Part shown: in pieces, positions 7,901 through 9,356 of the stretch | How positions within the stretch are numbered: position 1 is the stretch's first letter | Layout: every line of letters starts with the position of its first letter | Source: Nocardioidaceae bacterium | GTDB taxonomy: Bacteria; Actinomycetota; Actinomycetes; Propionibacteriales; Nocardioidaceae | NCBI GenBank assembly: GCA_025966335.1 | Contig: JAICRS010000111.1 | Location: 1 to 9,356 of the forward strand | DNA: 9,356 nucleotides | Direction: 5' to 3' | Made by a program: the position numbers and the translations under genes | Notes under the pieces: generated by a model | Seen by the model: the letters and a program-made list of their open reading frames with translations, nothing else | Told to the model about the DNA's origin: nothing | Databases searched by the model: none

Positions 7901-7975
7901 GTCGACGCTCCCCACTCCCAATTCGCGTTCGCGTGTTCCCCCCTGTAACGGCCGAGTCTGCTCAACACTGCGACA

Positions 7976-8070
7976 TGACGCTAGGTCCACATGGTTGTTG
8001 GTTTTTCCCTCGAAATGACTAGGTGCTCACGCCATACATGGCTTGTCCTGATCACGTGTGACTAGGGTGC
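7976..8070. repeat. Three related direct repeats in the spacer before the kinase gene
   Basis: TGACTAGGTGC (8016-8026) recurs as TGACTAGGGTGC (8059-8070). A looser copy, TGACGCTAGGTCC, is at 7976-7988. The start-to-start distances are 40 and 43 bases, about four helical turns each. The right copy overlaps the stop codon of the RTX protein gene. The surrounding 7981-8050 is about 50% GC by direct count, well below the coding regions. A short inverted repeat GCCAT-AC-ATGGC (8031-8042) lies between copies. Confidence 0.5.
7978..7983 (-). promoter_or_regulatory. Possible -10 box of the histidine kinase operon
   Basis: TAGCGT on the minus strand fits TANNNT and lies inside the loosest of the three repeats. 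It predicts transcription start near 7971 and a leader of about 70 bases before GTG 7900. There is no recognisable -35, which might fit an activator-dependent promoter. Confidence 0.3.
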
Positions 8071-8910
8071 CGGTGTCATGAGGCACGTCGCTTGCTCCGG
8101 TTCTGCGTCATCCGCTGGGGTCTGTCTCGGCTCCGCGGGGATGACGGCGCTCGGCGTGACAGAGCAGTCGGGATCCGTCGGGTAGGTCGGGTCCGTCGGT
8201 GATGCGTCGTCTGGCGGCGCCGGCTGAAAGTCCTGCTGCCGGGGCGTGGCGGTCGGCTGCTCTGGCAGTCCCTGGCCAACCGCGGGTGGTTCGCTGCTCG
8301 TGGGCGCAACCGGCTTGATCTGCTGGTCGGCGTCAATTGAGGGGTTTTGGGAAGGGTCTACGGCCTCAGCTTCTGCGCTGCCTGGAGTCGCCTCCGTGAC
8401 TGCGCGAGCTTCGGGCTCTGGGGTCGCTTGATCGCGCCTCGCCCCGGCACCACCCCTGCCTCTTTCGACAGGTGTACAGCCTGTGAAGTCGTCCTTTCGG
8501 ATCTCGACGACACAGATGTCGCCTGGTTGGCTGCCGCCGTCCAGGTGGTCCTTGCCGTTCCCGCCCTGGATGAGGTCATCACCGGGGCCACCGACCAGAC
8601 AGTCTTTGGCGTTGTTGCCGCGGATGATGTCGTCGCCAGCGAGTCCCATGATGATCTGGCCCTGGTTACCGCCTCCGAGCACGTCAGGACCGGACGTGCC
8701 GTAGACGATGCCTCCCGGATACTTCCGGTTGTTCGCGAAGCAGGCTGCCGGCGGGTCGGGAGCCCACACACCGGCTGCGGCGCTGCCTGTCACCGTGGCG
8801 AAGTCCGACAGGCTGGCATAGGTCTGGCTGGTTCCCGCAAGGGCAGCCGCCAGGCCGGCCGCTGTTGCGGCAGCCAGACCGGCGCAGACGAGACTTCTAC
8901 GCGAGTGCAT
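8062..8910 (-). CDS. Secreted RTX-repeat protein with SipW/TasA-like leader
   Basis: A 282-residue exported protein of unknown role. Residues 1-31 form a signal peptide (MHSRRSLVCAGLAAATAAGL, then a hydrophobic stretch). It runs into TYASLSDFATVTGSAAAGVW (30-49), which resembles the TYAYFSD...G...AGT pattern following the leader in SipW-processed TasA/camelysin-like proteins. Residues 71-126 are six tandem RTX-type nonapeptides, e.g. GLAGDDIIR, GGPGDDLIQ, GGNGKDHLD, expected to bind calcium in a beta-roll. C133 and C145 close the repeat region and may pair. The rest (150-282) is Pro/Asp/Glu/Ala/Gln-rich and probably disordered, with C249 and C276 each in a CxxTP context. Start ATG 8910 has AGGGAG seven bases upstream; ATG 8952 lacks one. 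It overlaps the upstream gene by 14 bases. RTX repeats are clear; the SipW link is moderate. Confidence 0.82.
   Translation of the reverse strand: MHSRRSLVCAGLAAATAAGLAAALAGTSQTYASLSDFATVTGSAAAGVWAPDPPAACFANNRKYPGGIVYGTSGPDVLGGGNQGQIIMGLAGDDIIRGNNAKDCLVGGPGDDLIQGGNGKDHLDGGSQPGDICVVEIRKDDFTGCTPVERGRGGAGARRDQATPEPEARAVTEATPGSAEAEAVDPSQNPSIDADQQIKPVAPTSSEPPAVGQGLPEQPTATPRQQDFQPAPPDDASPTDPTYPTDPDCSVTPSAVIPAEPRQTPADDAEPEQATCLMTPAP
8533..8700 (-). repeat. RTX calcium-binding nonapeptide array (coding)
   Basis: This part of the secreted protein gene encodes six consecutive nonapeptides and a closing GG. The register is G-x-x-x-x-D-x-(L/I/V)-x. Copy 2 (GGNQGQIIM) has Gln where Asp is expected, and copy 4 (GNNAKDCLV) carries a cysteine. 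The repeat is at protein level; the DNA copies have diverged. Confidence 0.8.
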
Positions 8911-9356
8911 GCTCTTGCTCCCTGGATGGGGCAGATCTCGTGGCGGCGACATCGATCTCCGCGTCGTTGCTGGACGGGCTGACGGTGTGTTCTGGGGTGG
9001 CCGACACGGTGAGCAGGACCGACGAATCTATGGCGGTGATGGACGTCGGGTGGAAGGCCTCCAGGAAGTGGGCCTGCTCCATCGGGTTGTCAGGTCGCTG
9101 CGCGAGGAGGACCGAGAACGACTGCTCGTCCTCCGAGAGCAGGAGCGCGCCCCAGCTCCTCGCCAGCACGCATGGCGCCGAGGCGACGTCCATGGTCCGG
9201 AAGGTGGCTACCAGCAGCGGGCCGTCACAGATGACGTGGTCCACCTCGTCCGGTTCGTCGCCCATCCCAACTGTCCTCTTCGACTTTCGTCGGTCCTTCA
9301 CAGCGCCGAATGTTTGGACCAGCGCGTAGCCGCCGAGCAGGAGCATCGCGAGCAGA
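8897..9356 (-). CDS. C-terminal part of a membrane-anchored protein (cut by right edge)
   Basis: The frame is open at the right edge, so the N-terminus is probably missing. Visible first is a hydrophobic helix (LLAMLLLGGYALVQTFG), then a strongly basic patch (KDRRKSKR) and a polar tail of about 130 residues. The basic patch predicts that the tail is cytoplasmic. The tail includes HVICDGPLLVATF, then VLARSWGALLLSEDE and SFSVLLAQR, and a disordered Ser/Glu-rich end. The layout recalls the C-terminal membrane helix plus cytoplasmic tail of DUF5305-type proteins, which often accompany SipW and TasA-like genes, but I see no decisive motif. A start at the ATG at 9346 or 9265 is possible. The stop codon TAG overlaps the RTX protein start by 14 bases, so the two are translationally coupled. 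Confidence 0.6.
   Translation of the reverse strand, partial: LLAMLLLGGYALVQTFGAVKDRRKSKRTVGMGDEPDEVDHVICDGPLLVATFRTMDVASAPCVLARSWGALLLSEDEQSFSVLLAQRPDNPMEQAHFLEAFHPTSITAIDSSVLLTVSATPEHTVSPSSNDAEIDVAATRSAPSREQEHALA

Noticed and set aside
7922..7933. Tandem TTCGCG-TTCGCG before the kinase gene
   Set aside because: Two six-base units in GC-rich DNA are expected by chance. No further copies were found.
6617..7948. Long plus-strand open frame opposite the histidine kinase
   Set aside because: It is a mirror of a high-GC gene with all kinase motifs on the minus strand. Its product is Arg/Gly/Gln-rich without motifs.
8052..8061. TCAC-GT-GTGA, which looks like a CRP-type site
   Set aside because: The half-sites are in the reverse order and spacing of a CRP box (TGTGA-N6-TCACA). 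Arms of only four bases are easily random.
8911..8952. Upstream ATG (8952) for the RTX protein, adding 14 residues
   Set aside because: It has no ribosome site and adds a proline-rich stretch before a normal signal peptide. ATG 8910 has AGGGAG at seven bases.

Overview
The window is GC-rich, densely packed, and uses many GTG starts and TANNNT-type -10 boxes. That fits a high-GC actinobacterium. The gene content (GlgX, a single-domain enoyl-CoA hydratase, an actinobacterial etfBA pair) would suit Nocardioidaceae or a close relative, but this is inferred from protein style and not proven. No tRNA, rRNA, CRISPR array, insertion sequence or phage gene was seen. No stretch longer than about 165 bases lacks a gene.

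Left part (1-3194), metabolism. The N-terminal 362 residues of a glycogen debranching enzyme (GlgX) run leftwards off the edge. It is divergent from an enoyl-CoA hydratase (1206-1985), which in turn converges on a putative sugar O-methyltransferase (2004-3194). A hairpin sits on the hydratase stop codon.

Centre (3195-5673), electron transfer. A small two-helix membrane protein of unknown function (3272-3685) is followed by etfB and etfA, encoding the two subunits of electron transfer flavoprotein. ETF takes electrons from acyl-CoA dehydrogenases, so it works in the same beta-oxidation economy as the hydratase. The etfB start has an unusual layout: a strong Shine-Dalgarno lies 22 bases before the ATG (last SD base to first ATG base), with a perfect GC hairpin in between. 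A strong two-part hairpin terminator closes the operon.

Right part (5682-9356), all on the minus strand, looks like an accessory signalling and surface-protein locus. In order of transcription it holds: the tail of a membrane-anchored protein cut by the right edge; a secreted protein with a SipW/TasA-like leader, six RTX-type nonapeptides and a long Pro/Asp/Glu-rich tail; a 161-base AT-richer spacer with three related TGAC(..)TAGG sequence repeats; a multi-pass membrane histidine kinase; and a NarL/FixJ-type response regulator whose ATG overlaps the kinase stop codon. The regulator, kinase and secreted protein may form one functional unit in which the two-component system controls the surface protein, but this rests only on adjacency and the repeats. 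The SipW/TasA-like RTX module with its two-component system is the most likely site of something undescribed.
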